Shown: positions 47,130 to 59,700 of the stretch, one piece after another
Position numbering within the stretch: position 1 is the first letter of the stretch
How the letters are laid out: the number at the start of each line of letters is the position of its first letter
Origin: Whitmania pigra
Taxonomy: Eukaryota > Annelida > Clitellata > Hirudinida > Haemopidae
Reading direction: 5' to 3'
Assembly: GCA_021613335.1 (NCBI GenBank)
Contig: JAJTWR010000284.1
Coordinates: forward strand, 720,001-784,000
Length of the DNA stretch: 64,000 bases
The notes under the pieces: generated by a model
What the model was told of the DNA's origin: nothing
Databases searched by the model: none
The model's input: the letters and a program-made list of their open reading frames with translations, nothing else
Translations under genes and position numbers: made by a program

Positions 47130-50100
47130 CTCCACGAGAAGAGCCTGATAAGCTTCGTAATCCTTCTGAGCTATTTTTATTTTCACCCAATGAGGAGTGC
47201 TGGGAACCAAGTAGAGAATAACAGCTTTCATGAAGAGGAGCAAGTGCTACAACAAATACGCAAGGAAAGCATGAATTAACTGCTCTTAAAGAGGCACTTT
47301 TGACTGAATCAAGTTTTGGGAGATTCAATTGCAGACCATTCCATGGCTATGAAAATCACAAACCTCGATGACGACGAAGGTGAGGAGAATGGAAAAATCA
47401 GAAAATCCCATCGTGGACCGGAAATAACTGATCACCTCGTGGTCCATGGCAACGAGGGCACAGTTTGTGATGACTGCCAAGATACTTAAGAGTTCAAAGG
47501 CTACCTGGAGAATAATAATTTCAACTTATACATTTACTATGTGGTGCTAGCTTAACCAGTCGTCATTCCTTTGCCATGAAATGTAGGAATAGCTGTTCGA
47601 GCCACGTGCATGACCAAAACATAAGTTTAAAATAAAACGTTCGCGAATGAATTCAAACGGCCAAAAACCAACCAGCCAAGTTCCGATGCCGTCGCACTGC
47701 TTCGGAATGGGTTTCCTGAGAATGAAGCACAGTTTGAAGGCATCCATTCTCAACTCAACCAAGTTGCTTAGGAGGGCCCAAATCGCTGCCACCGAGTAAA
47801 CGGACGAGAAGAGGAACACGTAACCGAATTGGAAGAACAGCTCGAGGAAATCATCGAAAGTTGACTGAAATGCCCATATTCGTAATAATGCATATGTATC
47901 TTATTTACATTACTTACGACGAGGTAATGCTAGCATCGGTAACAAAATGATTTACAAAAGGCAACAATTAAATGATAAAAGCCAGATTTAATTAATTAGT
48001 CGCTACATAAACATACCACAACTCGATTATTAAACGTACTTGCAAGTGAAAAATGATGCAATCCAACCTCATATTCCTCCTTGACCAAATCCTTCCTGAT
48101 CTGATGATCCAAGTCCTTCTGTCCTCCACTGTCACTGAGGAGGTCCCTCTTCTTCTTCTTGTAAATCAGATATGGTAGCAAAGTCTCCTGGATCTGTTGG
48201 ATTACTTGCCAGGTTATCAACAGTGTGGCCAAGTTCTGTAGGCAGAGAATATTTTGATAAGTTAAGTGGGTTTTAATAAAAATTTCTTTAATGTTTAATG
48301 AAAATAATTAATAATGATAAATAATGTCTTGATAAGCTAAGTTTTATTAAAATTTCTTTAACATTTGATGATAAAGCTTATTGTAATTGGTCTGAATCGT
48401 TTGATTATAATAAGAAAATTCATCTAACAATATCCATGCAGGACAAAATAGGTACGCATAATCTAAATAATAATAGCAATAATCCTGGAACTAATGAATT
48501 ATTCTGACCTTACTCAGAAGATTAAAGTCCCCCAAGTAGAATGCCACAAAGAAGAGAGAGTGGAAATAATTGACAAAGTTAAACTGAAAAATTTGTAATT
48601 ATTGGAATAAATTATCAAACACAATAATAATCATATTCATCACCAGGGTAGTCAAGTAATAAAAATTAATAAGGATTTATACTTATTTTACTTGCATTTC
48701 CTCAAAAATTAACTGATATCTTTATCATCATCATCACCACAAGAAAAGGAAAGGTTGTACTCACATCACATTTACATAAACATTCAACTTATGCAACTTA
48801 ACTTAATGAAATTCAGATTAACAGAATTTCTATTAATTCAAATGTTATTTCAAAAAGAGTCTGATTATGAAAACAGATAACTGAATGAATTTATAAAAAA
48901 AAATAATAATAACAATACTAATAATAATAATAATAATAATAATTATGATGATGATGATGGTGATGATAGTTAATTTTTATGCCACTAATCTGATATTTGT
49001 TCTCACCATAACCAATTTGGCAATCAGAAAGTTGTCATAACTGTACTGAAGTCTGTGGTTTTCTGAATAAAAACAAACATGACAATATAGGTAGACAATC
49101 AACAAATTATAGATGCTTTATCTATTTAAGAATAATTAAAGACGATCAATAATTTATAAATGCTTTATCTATTTAAGAATAAATAAAGATGATCAGATAA
49201 CCAAGAAATAACCAATCGACAATTAACCGAACCCCAATCATTCAACGCATAGGCAACTTTTCTGAAGACAATATCCAAAGCGTAGATCAATATTCCGTAG
49301 ACGGAGGTCACAAAATGAGCGGCCAGCCAGAAGAACCAGGTCAAAGGTTGGCCCGAAGCATTGAGATGGAGCACGTAGTCTTGGACTTTGAAGTATGCGA
49401 AGCCGAGAGAGACCGAGATTGCCAGGAATATCACGATGATTGGCAGAGATATGAAGAAAAATCTGTTGATTTCAGTAAGATACCAGTCAACATAAAGAAG
49501 CTAATAATAACAATAACAACAACAATAATTGTTGTGACGTCATTTCGGGTATAAAAAGAACAGACCTCGGGAGCGAGGGAGTAATAATAATTATTACTTT
49601 TGCAATGTAATAATGCTTAATGACGATTACTTGTAATATTTGTTCTTGTAGTTGCAAACAGGTTCCATTCTATTGGTGACTGGATCAGCTTCGATTGCAG
49701 CTCCTCTGAACTCAGGTCTCGGTCTGTCGAATCTCTTGTAGTCCAGGGATCCCCACCTGAAATAAAAGTGTTTATTAGATCTATATCGACTAAATCGATC
49801 AGATGCAGAGTTTAATTAATATTGTCGTAATCATGATAAGCCAGAGGTTTTTAGACTATGGTAATGATACAGAAATTCAGAGACAAAAAGATCTATGAAA
49901 ACTCGTGAAAACTAGTTCCTACGAATGTCTGAAGGCAACACATTTCAAAACCATTGTCAGTACTGATTTTGCTGGCTCAGAAGTGACTATTAATTAACTA
50001 ATTAAGTAACTAATTAATTAATTAATTATAATGCTCTTAACATCAAGACTTATTCTATCAATTAACAGACTTATTCACAGCTTAAAATCAAACTCCATAT

Positions 50101-51590
50101 TCCTCCTCCAAAAAAAAAAAACAACTCACTCGTAAGCAAGAGAAGTCTCTCTTCTCTTCCACAGGACGAAGAACACCGAGCAACAAATGACGTTGAAGAC
50201 AGAAAAGTAACAAGTGATATTGAAGGTGTAAAAATAACTCATAATGTGGAAAAACAGTCCGACGATTGCAGGTACAATCAACCAATTCGTGTAAAAGGAG
50301 AGAAACGAGAAGTACATGGCCACGTTGTCTCCGAAATATTCCTGGATCTCGTCTGAAATATATCGGAGACGTGTGAACGAGCGTCTTTAGTTTAATATCG
50401 TCTATACATTGATATCTTACTATCAGCTATAAGTTGATATCTTAAATTTCCATGCCTCGACATTAATAGCGATAGGAGTGTCGATATGAATAAAAGCCAC
50501 AACTTAATTCTTGAGGTGCAAACAAATGAAAGTCCAGCAAATCCTGCTATTTATTTACCTGTTGGTTGGACATTGAATGCTCCCTTGACCCAAGTAGTTT
50601 CGAATGTTTTCAGAGCCTCGGGACTGTGCACAGGGAAGTACGTGAGAATTTTCTCTTTCTTGCATTTACTGACTAAAAAGAGATCGACACGACTTAATCG
50701 TTGACGAATTAATTTATTTCAACCTTGTATTAAACACATCGCACAAGTCAAAAGACATCTCGAATGTTCAAACTCGACATTAACAAAAGCCTTAAGACAA
50801 AATTAAAGAAAATCAACTGACAGATCACTTGATCCTGATGAAAGTGCGGCAGATCTTTTGGCTGTTCGTCGTTCCACAAGAAGCGAATGGAATTGATCTC
50901 GTTGAGGGTAATCAATTGTTTCTCTGTCATGCTGAGACCCTCTGAAATTTTATGAACTTTTCAAATTTTAGATGCCGCAAGTTGTAACAATTTCATTGTT
51001 TTATAACATATCCTAGACAGCATAACATCAGTTACTAGTGTCAACAAACAAATATTCAATACGAAGTCATGAATCGTGTGCCTACCCAAACCAGGAGGAC
51101 TGGGAGCTCGACATTCTTTTCTGATTCCCATCAAGTTTGCTGCTTTGAGCAGCTTCGACTGATCAGCCCAAATATTATAAACTGTTTCCTGGTTAAACAT
51201 CAAATAAACATAGCATTGTGGATCAAGTGATTAAGAATTTTTATTGTATGACAATATGCACAATAAAAATATTCAATGTAAACTTTTTCATGTTGTAATT
51301 ACTTAACAAATTCTGGTGAAGCTCAAAGGAGCATACACTTTCTAACAACATAGAGGTTTTCTACAGTTCAACAGAGGTATTACGAAAATAAAAATAAACA
51401 AAACAGCAATAATAAAATGACTAACATCCGTTCCCTCCACCACATCACATTTAAGCTTTGCTGTCCAGTCCTGCTCAACAGTCAACTTTTTTAAAAGCCA
51501 CTGTTTACTTTCATGACTCAAATCCTTCTTGATAAATTTAAGTATCACCATAGTCCTGCAAAACGACTTGCCCTCACCAACCTCTGCCAT
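47130..51590 (-). CDS. ANO10: Anoctamin-10 (TMEM16K) family protein
   Basis: ER/endosomal TMEM16 lipid scramblase family. Exons in transcript order: 51426-51590, 51086-51188, 50822-50941, 50559-50672, 50130-50352, 49631-49756, 49233-49462, 49007-49062, 48509-48583, 48068-48235, 47673-47864, 47364-47504, 47130-47246; phases agree, 610 residues so far (human 660), last exon not placed. Matches to vertebrate ANO10 as I know it: [118 protein letters not shown] and [18 protein letters not shown]. Acidic and Asn residues of the presumed calcium site ([20 protein letters not shown]) are present. Start: MAEVGEG at 51590; an in-frame Met at 51611 is possible. Confidence 0.93.
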
Positions 51591-51611
51591 TCTAGGCCAT
51601 CGGTCGAACAA

Positions 51612-52221
51612 AATAATTACTTACATTAGCAGAGACCCAAATTTCCGCAACCTACGCTAGCTTCGGTATTGCGAAATTTTGTTCAGAATGCAGATTTTAA
51701 ATTAAATGAGTTTATTGTTAAAAAGGAGAATAATTTTCTCACCAATTTTCGTTACATTCATTTTCAAGCAAAAATTTTTTAACTTTTAAAAACGTCTTAA
51801 TACGAAATAACTTATCTGTGGGACGCTATTGTTGATAAATATACTTTTGGTTCTTCATTCGTGAGTCTTAAAAAGGTTGTGCCTAAAAATAGTTTAGAAG
51901 ACAATCTAAATGGGTCGAGTAACCGCACTGAAGAAAGGAAGCGACTGTGGCTGACTAGCAGACCATGTCTTACCTGTGTAAACCAAATCATAACTATTTT
52001 TCAACGCTCGCTGCGGAATGTGAACAATCGCTTCCTAATTTATAAATGTAAAAGATTTTATAAAGTAAAGTAATGATTTTATTAACACAGTTGAGCCCAC
52101 ATTCGTTTCATTAACGAATTCATTAATTCATAATCTTCTTGTTACAAATGATCTAAAATGTTATCAATAGATTGAAAGATACACACTAAAAAACAATTCA
52201 CTACGAGAAAATAGGAACTTT
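51612..52221. other. Interval upstream of anoctamin-10
   Basis: No recognised coding sequence; likely the anoctamin-10 promoter and the 3' end of the minus-strand Ly6 gene. Confidence 0.5.
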
Positions 52222-52773
52222 CTAGCAAAATAAAGGAAATGACCAGTTGCACAGGAAAAACGAAAAAAATAGCAAAACGTATAAAGTCAGACATGCGCCT
52301 AAAGAGGCTGAGCTTCCTTTCATTTGTAGGTTACAATTATCCCAACCACAGAGGCAGACCCGAACATTGTAGTATGTTATTCCGTCGAAGATTTGGCTGG
52401 TGAAATTTTTACACATCATTTCGTCCAAGGTGTCGGATAAAGATGCTGGAGCGCACTGTCTCAATGTTAGGTCGTACACTAGAAAATATAAAATTAGTCG
52501 CTTAATAAACAATTCTAACGCAATCTCATTCTGTAATAAGTGTGTAATTTCTACAAAAAAACATTACTCACGTCCCAAACTGCCCTTTGCAATGAAACAA
52601 TTGGGTTCGTTTGCCAGGCAGGTGATATTTGCTCCCACATTTGGACAAGGTTTACATGAATAGCAATTCAGTGCCCCTACGTCCGAAAACTTTTGGTAAA
52701 CTAAGATACTCAGGAAGAGGCAAAAAGAATGACCAGAAATCAACTTGAAAACATTCCCCCAGAACATCTTCAT
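52222..52773 (-). CDS. Ly6/uPAR-domain GPI-anchored protein 3
   Basis: Exons 52572-52773 and 52222-52478, about 152 residues. A signal peptide (SFCLFLSILVYQKFS) is followed by a three-finger domain: CYSCKPCPNVGANITC, NCFIAKGS, QCAPASLSDTLDEMMC and CLCGWDNCN. A C-terminal hydrophobic segment (LGACLTLYVLLFFSFFLC) after small residues (GSSAS) looks like a GPI-attachment signal. The intron is in phase 1, as in the two plus-strand Ly6 genes 6-8 kb away, so the three probably share an ancestor despite opposite orientation. Confidence 0.82.
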
Positions 52774-53784
52774 GATTTTGTCAATATTTCCCTAGGTTAC
52801 AAGAGAATCTATGATTTCTCAAAAACAATCTTTATAGTTGTAGGATTTACTCGAAAGTCCTCGAATTTATGAAAGTTAATTATATAAATAATCCTAAAAT
52901 CTTGAATCCATTTCCCAAGCAGTTTCCGTAAGTAGGATTCCAATATAAGATTGCGTACGAAAATTGAACAATTTAACTTTTTCGAAAATGGAACCGTCTA
53001 CATGAAGAATCTTCTTAAAGGGGGTGTTTTTGTTTCGCATGATTGCCTTCGGAGAGATGTTGAGACAGGTAGAGGCCAGGCAGAGCATAACTAAAAGAAT
53101 TAGTTGAACTAATTGTGCTTACTAGGAACTGAGAGTCGTGACAAATTACTTTGTTCAGTACTTGATGATTTCAGAAAACTTCATATTTAGAATATTTTGA
53201 ATTTTACATAAAAATTAATTACGAATAATCATCACCGGAAAGGTTTTGAGATGGTTCGCCAGATCATTCCTAACTGAAACAGAACAATTTCATTCTTCGT
53301 TCGGGTTTTTTTACTTTTAGATTCACCAAAATATGTGCCCCTCTTAAGCAGTTTTCCCTTTTAGTTTTCATAAACAAACCACAAACAGAGTTCAAGTTCA
53401 TTTTTGTGCGTTTAGAAATCATTGCATTTTCTTCGTAAACAGAACAAGAACATTTCCGAAATGAAGGAAAGAAATCCATGAAACAACAAAGAATTCGAAA
53501 CTTTAACTGATCTTAAAGAAACTGGAGTCGCCTTATTTTCAACAGCTCTCGAAATTCTTACAAATTACAAAATAAACTTAAAAATACTCGCGAAACGATA
53601 TGTGTAAATATTATGCGTAGTGGGAATCAGTCAACAAATTGATAAACGTTCTGAATTTGATTCGAAAGCATAGTGCTCAAAAGTCAAGCCCGTTCAAACT
53701 AGAATCGTGCAAGGAAAATAAACTATTGTGTACAAGGGGGTCAGTTGGAAAGTTACATTCCAAATGGTGTCCCATTTAATCCAG
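52774..53784. other. Interval between pyruvate carboxylase 3' end and Ly6 gene 3
   Basis: Contains the pyruvate carboxylase 3' untranslated region and the Ly6 promoter. Minus-strand open frames at 52894-53088 and 53270-53479 have no family motifs. Confidence 0.5.
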
Positions 53785-56700
53785 CTATTCAATCTCTAAC
53801 AAGAGATCGTCTCCTGCAAGTTTCATCCCCTTCTCTGCCGCAACTTTCGTAACCTTGCCTGCAACAGGAGATTGGACGACCATTTCCATTTTAAGGGCAC
53901 TCATTACCGCCAACGCTTGACCTTTTTCGACTTTGTCTCCGACCTTGACTTTTATCGCTATGACTTCTCCCGGCATGGGGGCCCCAATGGAACCTTTGTT
54001 TCCCTTCGAGGCTTTTGGGTGGATCCTCATACCCTAAAAGATAATTTCATGATTATTATTATAATAAATGAAATACTATTATTCATTAGAGTTTTAATAA
54101 ACACATCATCGCATTAAATTTAATGAAGTATAATTGAACTTAACTGACCTCCATGGCTTTTTTATCGGCGATGTAAAGAGATCTCCCCTGTCCATTGAAC
54201 TCAAAGAATATCTCCCTCTCTCCGCTTTTCCTCTTCTCTCCTTTTGCCGAGGTCACGATGTGCAGCGTTTTGCCTCTTTCCAGTTCAACCTGGAAATTAA
54301 TTAACAATTAGTTACTGAAAATTCACATGGACCAAAATTGAATTAGTTATTAAGATACTTGAAGATATTTAAAATCAGTCATTAAAAATTGAATAATTTT
54401 AACTGGACTAAAGAGTAAAAATTTTAATCACTTTTTATGAGAAAAATTAAATATTTATTAGATCCATTTTTAGATTCAAAAACAAGAGAAAAACCATTCT
54501 AAGTACGTCACTCATCTGAATGAGAACTCACGTTCAACACATCCCCTAACTCTGGCCCCTGCAGAAACACCCTCGTATCCAGGCGGTCCACTGGTCCGTA
54601 GGTTTTCCTAAACTCAAAGTATTCCTCCAGGACCTTAGGGTAGAGGGCATAGCTGACCACGTCCTTATCGCTGATAGATTGAGTGTGCTTTTCTTCAAGA
54701 TCTGCACGGACTTTTTCGAAGTCTACAGGGGGCATGGATGCACCTGGCCTGCCTTCTATTTTGGGAGATTTCTTGAGGATCTAAAATAACAAACAAATTT
54801 CTGCTCAGTCGAGTGACTAGATGAATGAGTGAGTGAGTAAATGAAAAATTGGGGTGAGAGAGAACAGATCAGTAAGTGATTTAGTGATTTTAATAGTTTG
54901 TTACTGGGTCTGACCTTTGTCCTAAGAGGTTCGGGGTATCCACCCGAGGGTTCGCCGATCATGCCCTGCATGAATTGGACGACCGACTCGGGGAAAGAAA
55001 GCTCTTCCGCTCGTTCGAGCAAAGTTTCTGAAGTCAGTTTATTTTGCACCATAAACTGGGCTAGATCTCCCACGATTTTCGAAGAAGGAGTAACCTGTAG
55101 ACAAAATATCATTACCAATACAGAATGGATGTAAATAAATTATTCAAGAAATAATAAAAGAAGCAACAGCTAAAATATCTCAAACATTACTAGAAATGCT
55201 AACCAAAATCATCAAAAATTAAAATAAATATTTCAAAATTATTAGCACCCATTAAAAGACAAAACGACGAAATAATCCCTTCGGACAAACCTTGACGAGG
55301 TCCCCTAGGAGTTGGTTCGCTTGACTGTACATCTTCTTTACTTCATCAAATTGCTGTCCCAATCCCAAACTGAAGGCTTGGAATTGCATGTTTGTGTACT
55401 GTCCACCTGTGAACGTTTAGAACAATTTGTTTCAAAAGAAAGAAATATTTTTTAGTTCATGACATATTTATGATTACATCAACAATGTCACAATGTGTTA
55501 TTACGGCTTTAAATTATATCATTATATCTTAAGTAATTGTTAATGATTGCGATTGCGATGTATGATCATATGTTATTACAATTTCTTAATTATATCCTTA
55601 TAACTTAAATAATTATTAATAACTACAACTGAATTACGATTACACAACTGTACATGATCATGATCATAATCATAAATTCCACATTCATCTTCAAAGTACC
55701 TGGTATTTCATTCTCATAGACATCCGTGTTCCCGCTCTTCATCGTCACACAGCACTCGAATGGTGCGTACAATTGCCTGACCTGTTCCCAATAGGCGGAA
55801 TACTGTGAGACATCGCTCAAGGGGATGTCTGAAAATGGCAAAGTTTTTCTCAATTATGCCGAATATTATCAGAATGACTAGCTCGATAAACGCTATATGA
55901 ACTTATATTTCTCCGGCAAATATTTATTTCTATCTTTAAACATCTGAATATTGTCAATAACATATAATTCCTAGATTATTATTCTCAGGAATGATACTAA
56001 AAGGTGATATGACTTAAATTTTAAAATAAACAGCGGTCCACTAAAATCATAAAATTATCATCACTTGTTGACAAGGGGGTTCTTTCCAAGGAGGCTATGA
56101 TCGCTCCCATGCTCGGCTGACTAGTCATCCCAGACATGGTGTCCACAGCCACGTCGACGATGTCTGCTCCGGCCTCGGCACAGGCCAGCATCGAGGCCAC
56201 GCTTGCCCCTGAGGTGTCGTGGGTGTGCACATGGATGGGGATGTCAGGGTACTTTTCCCTAAGACTTCCGATAAGAATTTTGGCAGCCTGCGGTCGCAAC
56301 AAACCAGCCATGTCCTGGGAAAATCATCGTAGTAATTGTCATCATCATGATCATCATCATCATTATCATCATCATCATCATCGTCGTCGTCGTCGTCGTC
56401 ATCATTAAATTTTAACAAGATCAAGTTAATTGACTTTTTGTCGACATCTTTAAGCCTCACCTTCACTCCCAGTATGTGAGTACCAGCTTTGACCAATTGA
56501 TCAGCCAACTTCATGTAATATTCCAAGTTATATTTCTTTTTGTCCGGGTTGGAAACATCCCCGGTGTATGAAATCGCTGCTTCTATCACTCCACCTATTT
56601 ATTCCATGTAGAATGTTGACTTGTTGTCAATTTTTAATATCAATAAATTTCTGTTGAAAAGTTGGATGTCATGTGTAAGCAATGACGATGGTGATATTGA

Positions 56701-59700
56701 CATTGCTTGTTGTATTGGTAACAACAAAATTATAACAATTATTATAAAAAAAAAGCTATCAACCAAAGCATCAACCAAAGCATCAACCAAATCATCAACC
56801 AAATCATCAACCAAAGCCAAACCTGCTTTTCCAACGGCTTCCATTCCAACGACCATGTTTGGAACGTAGTTGAGAGAATCGAAAACTCTGAAGATGTCCA
56901 TGCCAGATTTGACAGCTAGGTCACAGAATCTGTAAAAAAAAAAAGAATTTTAACTTTTAAGTTTGTAAGTGTAACAAGTGGTTCAAGTGCCTCTCATACT
57001 GCAATGGTGCTAAACAAACACGCTTCCACACATATAAATAAAATAAGTTTTATCGATTGATAATATTTTTAATCATATCATAATCATGAAATAAAGAGGC
57101 AAAATAACATATTTATAATATATATACAATAACATAGTGTTAAATATAAATTTGCTACACTGTAAATATCGCATAAAATATATTATTTTATTACACAGAA
57201 ACAAATATTATCTTTTATCGGATAAACGTACTTACTTGTAGACAACATTATCAGGGTAGTTGGTATAACCAACAGCACTGGCTCCCCTCAGCAACATTTG
57301 GAAAGGAATATTTGGGATGAGCCTTCTCAGAGTCTCCAATCTTTCCCAGGGATCTTCGTGTAGGAACCTGTAAGCCACGTCAAAAGTTGCTCCTAGGGGA
57401 ACGAACAATGTGTTTTTTTGGCTGAATTTGAATTTGAATTTGAAACATTGGCACTAATTTGGACGTAATAATGGTTTAAATAATAAAATTTCAGTCAGGT
57501 TGGAGAAATTGTTTAACCCTGTAATTTTGATAAAACTAATTAATTATTTTCGCAATAATATTAATAAAACTCTCTATAAATGATTGATTCGACATCCCTT
57601 TAAAAGCCTACAAGATTCAAACTTAGGACAAAAGATAAATCTTGAAATAAATTTCACTCACCACCCCAGTTTTCAATAGCTGCAAATCCGCTAAACTTGT
57701 GCGCCACAAAAGGCGCAATTTTCTTCATGTCGTAAGTTCTGACTCTTGTGGCCAGTAAGGACTGGTGAGCATCTCTGAAAGTCGTGTCCATGAGCAGGAG
57801 ACCCTTGTGCTGTCTCAGTGCCTTTGCGAATCCCTCTGGTCCACGCTCGTCTAAAACTTGCTTCCAGCCTTTAGGGAAGATATCTGAAAGCAGATTTTTG
57901 TTTTGTTTTATGATTTAATCATTTATTTTTGTTTCCTAATTTATAAGCATTTGCTTTATTAATGAATAATTGTTAATTTTCTAAAATTATATTTTTCCCC
58001 TTTTGGAAGTGCGAGTTTTTATTCATTTTTTTTATTATATGTCACATGTTTAGTTAAAATTATCCATTTGACAAGTTACACTCACCAGCATATGCCTTAC
58101 TGGAAGCAGAATGAATTTCGTCATTTGCAGAACATGACAATTCGTTTTCAACAACGGTTTCATCTGCAAAAAAAAATATTTTCATCATCACCATCTTCAC
58201 CTCCATCATTGTCGTCGTTGCTATTACTGCAGCCATATTTAGAAAAAAAAATTAATCGATATAACGCCATGATTAGTTAACTCGAATTAGAGCCTCTAAT
58301 TATAAAGGCGTTCATGACAAGCAAATCAAGATTTCAGACAATCAAAAGTTCCCTCACAGCCAGGTATGGTTGGTACTACTGGGGTGATTTTGGCGGGCAA
58401 TTGCCCAGTTGCCAGGGGAGTCAGCGGACCGTTGACGAGGACGCTGCCCAAGTACTTGAGAAGCTTTTGACCTCTGTCTTGCTTCAAGTCGAAATTAAAC
58501 AAGTCTGGATTTTCGTCGATGAAGCTCGTGTCGACGTAACCAGATACGAATTGAGGATTCTTTAAGACATTCTCGAGGAATGGAGTGTTGGTCTGTTGTG
58601 TGGAAATATTTGAGAAAGATTTTAAATTGTTTAAAAAGACAATTGTTGGACTTTATTATTGTCGTTGCTGTTGTTTTTGTGTTGTTGTCGTTATCCTTTA
58701 ATAATAAGTGCATTTACAAAGCGCCCTAAGTATAAGCATAAAAAACGCTTAGGCCATTTATATAGCGCTTCCTCCCAAAGACGATTCGTAGCGGTGCAAG
58801 CTGGGCTGCTAATATGACTGTCCTTAGCAGAAATGCTATTCTCTTGAGCCAACTTGAATTTTATATTTGATGGCAGTAATTTTACGAAAATATCATTATA
58901 AAAATATTATTATTTTTACCTTTACTCCTCTAATTCTGAATTCTCTGAGGGCTCTCGACATTTTTTCACAGGTGCCTTTGTGGGTTTTATCAGAAGCGAT
59001 AACCTTGATTAATAAGGAATCGTAGAAAGGACTGATTACGGCACCAGGATAAGCGCTTGCATTATCCAGTCTTATGCCCATACCCTCGGCACTTCTGAAC
59101 ACCTGATGAGAAAAATACAATAAATAAATAGGCAAATACGTAAATAAAAATAAATAATTAATTGATTAAATCACGAAAGCGTTATCGCATTAATAAACAG
59201 CACGTGATCGCTCACTAATTAATATTCATTGGGAGTGGCACTACCTCAAGCCTTCCGGTGTCCGGTATGAAATCCTTGGTAGGATCTTCTGTGGTCATCC
59301 TGCACTGGATGCTGCTTCCGATAATTTGAATGTTCTCCTGATTCAGGCCAATCTCCGGCAGAGAGTAGCCTTCAGCAACTCTGATTTGTGACTGAACGAT
59401 ATCCACCCTAAATTAAAATAACAATAATAAAAACAGTGTTATCTTTTACAAGGAGAGTGTATACTGATACCGAGGCGTACTAAAGTCTTAAATTCTATCT
59501 GGGCACTGTTCTTATTTTTCGAGAAGAAATATTAAGAGGCGTCTCTGACGTTGCACATGGCGCTTTAAAAGTTAACCTTTGTTTATTAATATTATTAATG
59601 GCACTGAACAAATCGTTTACCGATTGAAAAGTCAAGCAAATACTAAAAATCAGTCTAAAATAAAACTTATATTTACTTAAAAACCCATACCCCGTGATTT

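Noticed and set aside
47130..51590. Polycystin-2-type channel as identity of this multi-pass gene
   Set aside because: [28 protein letters not shown] and ITNCAL are anoctamin-10 signatures.
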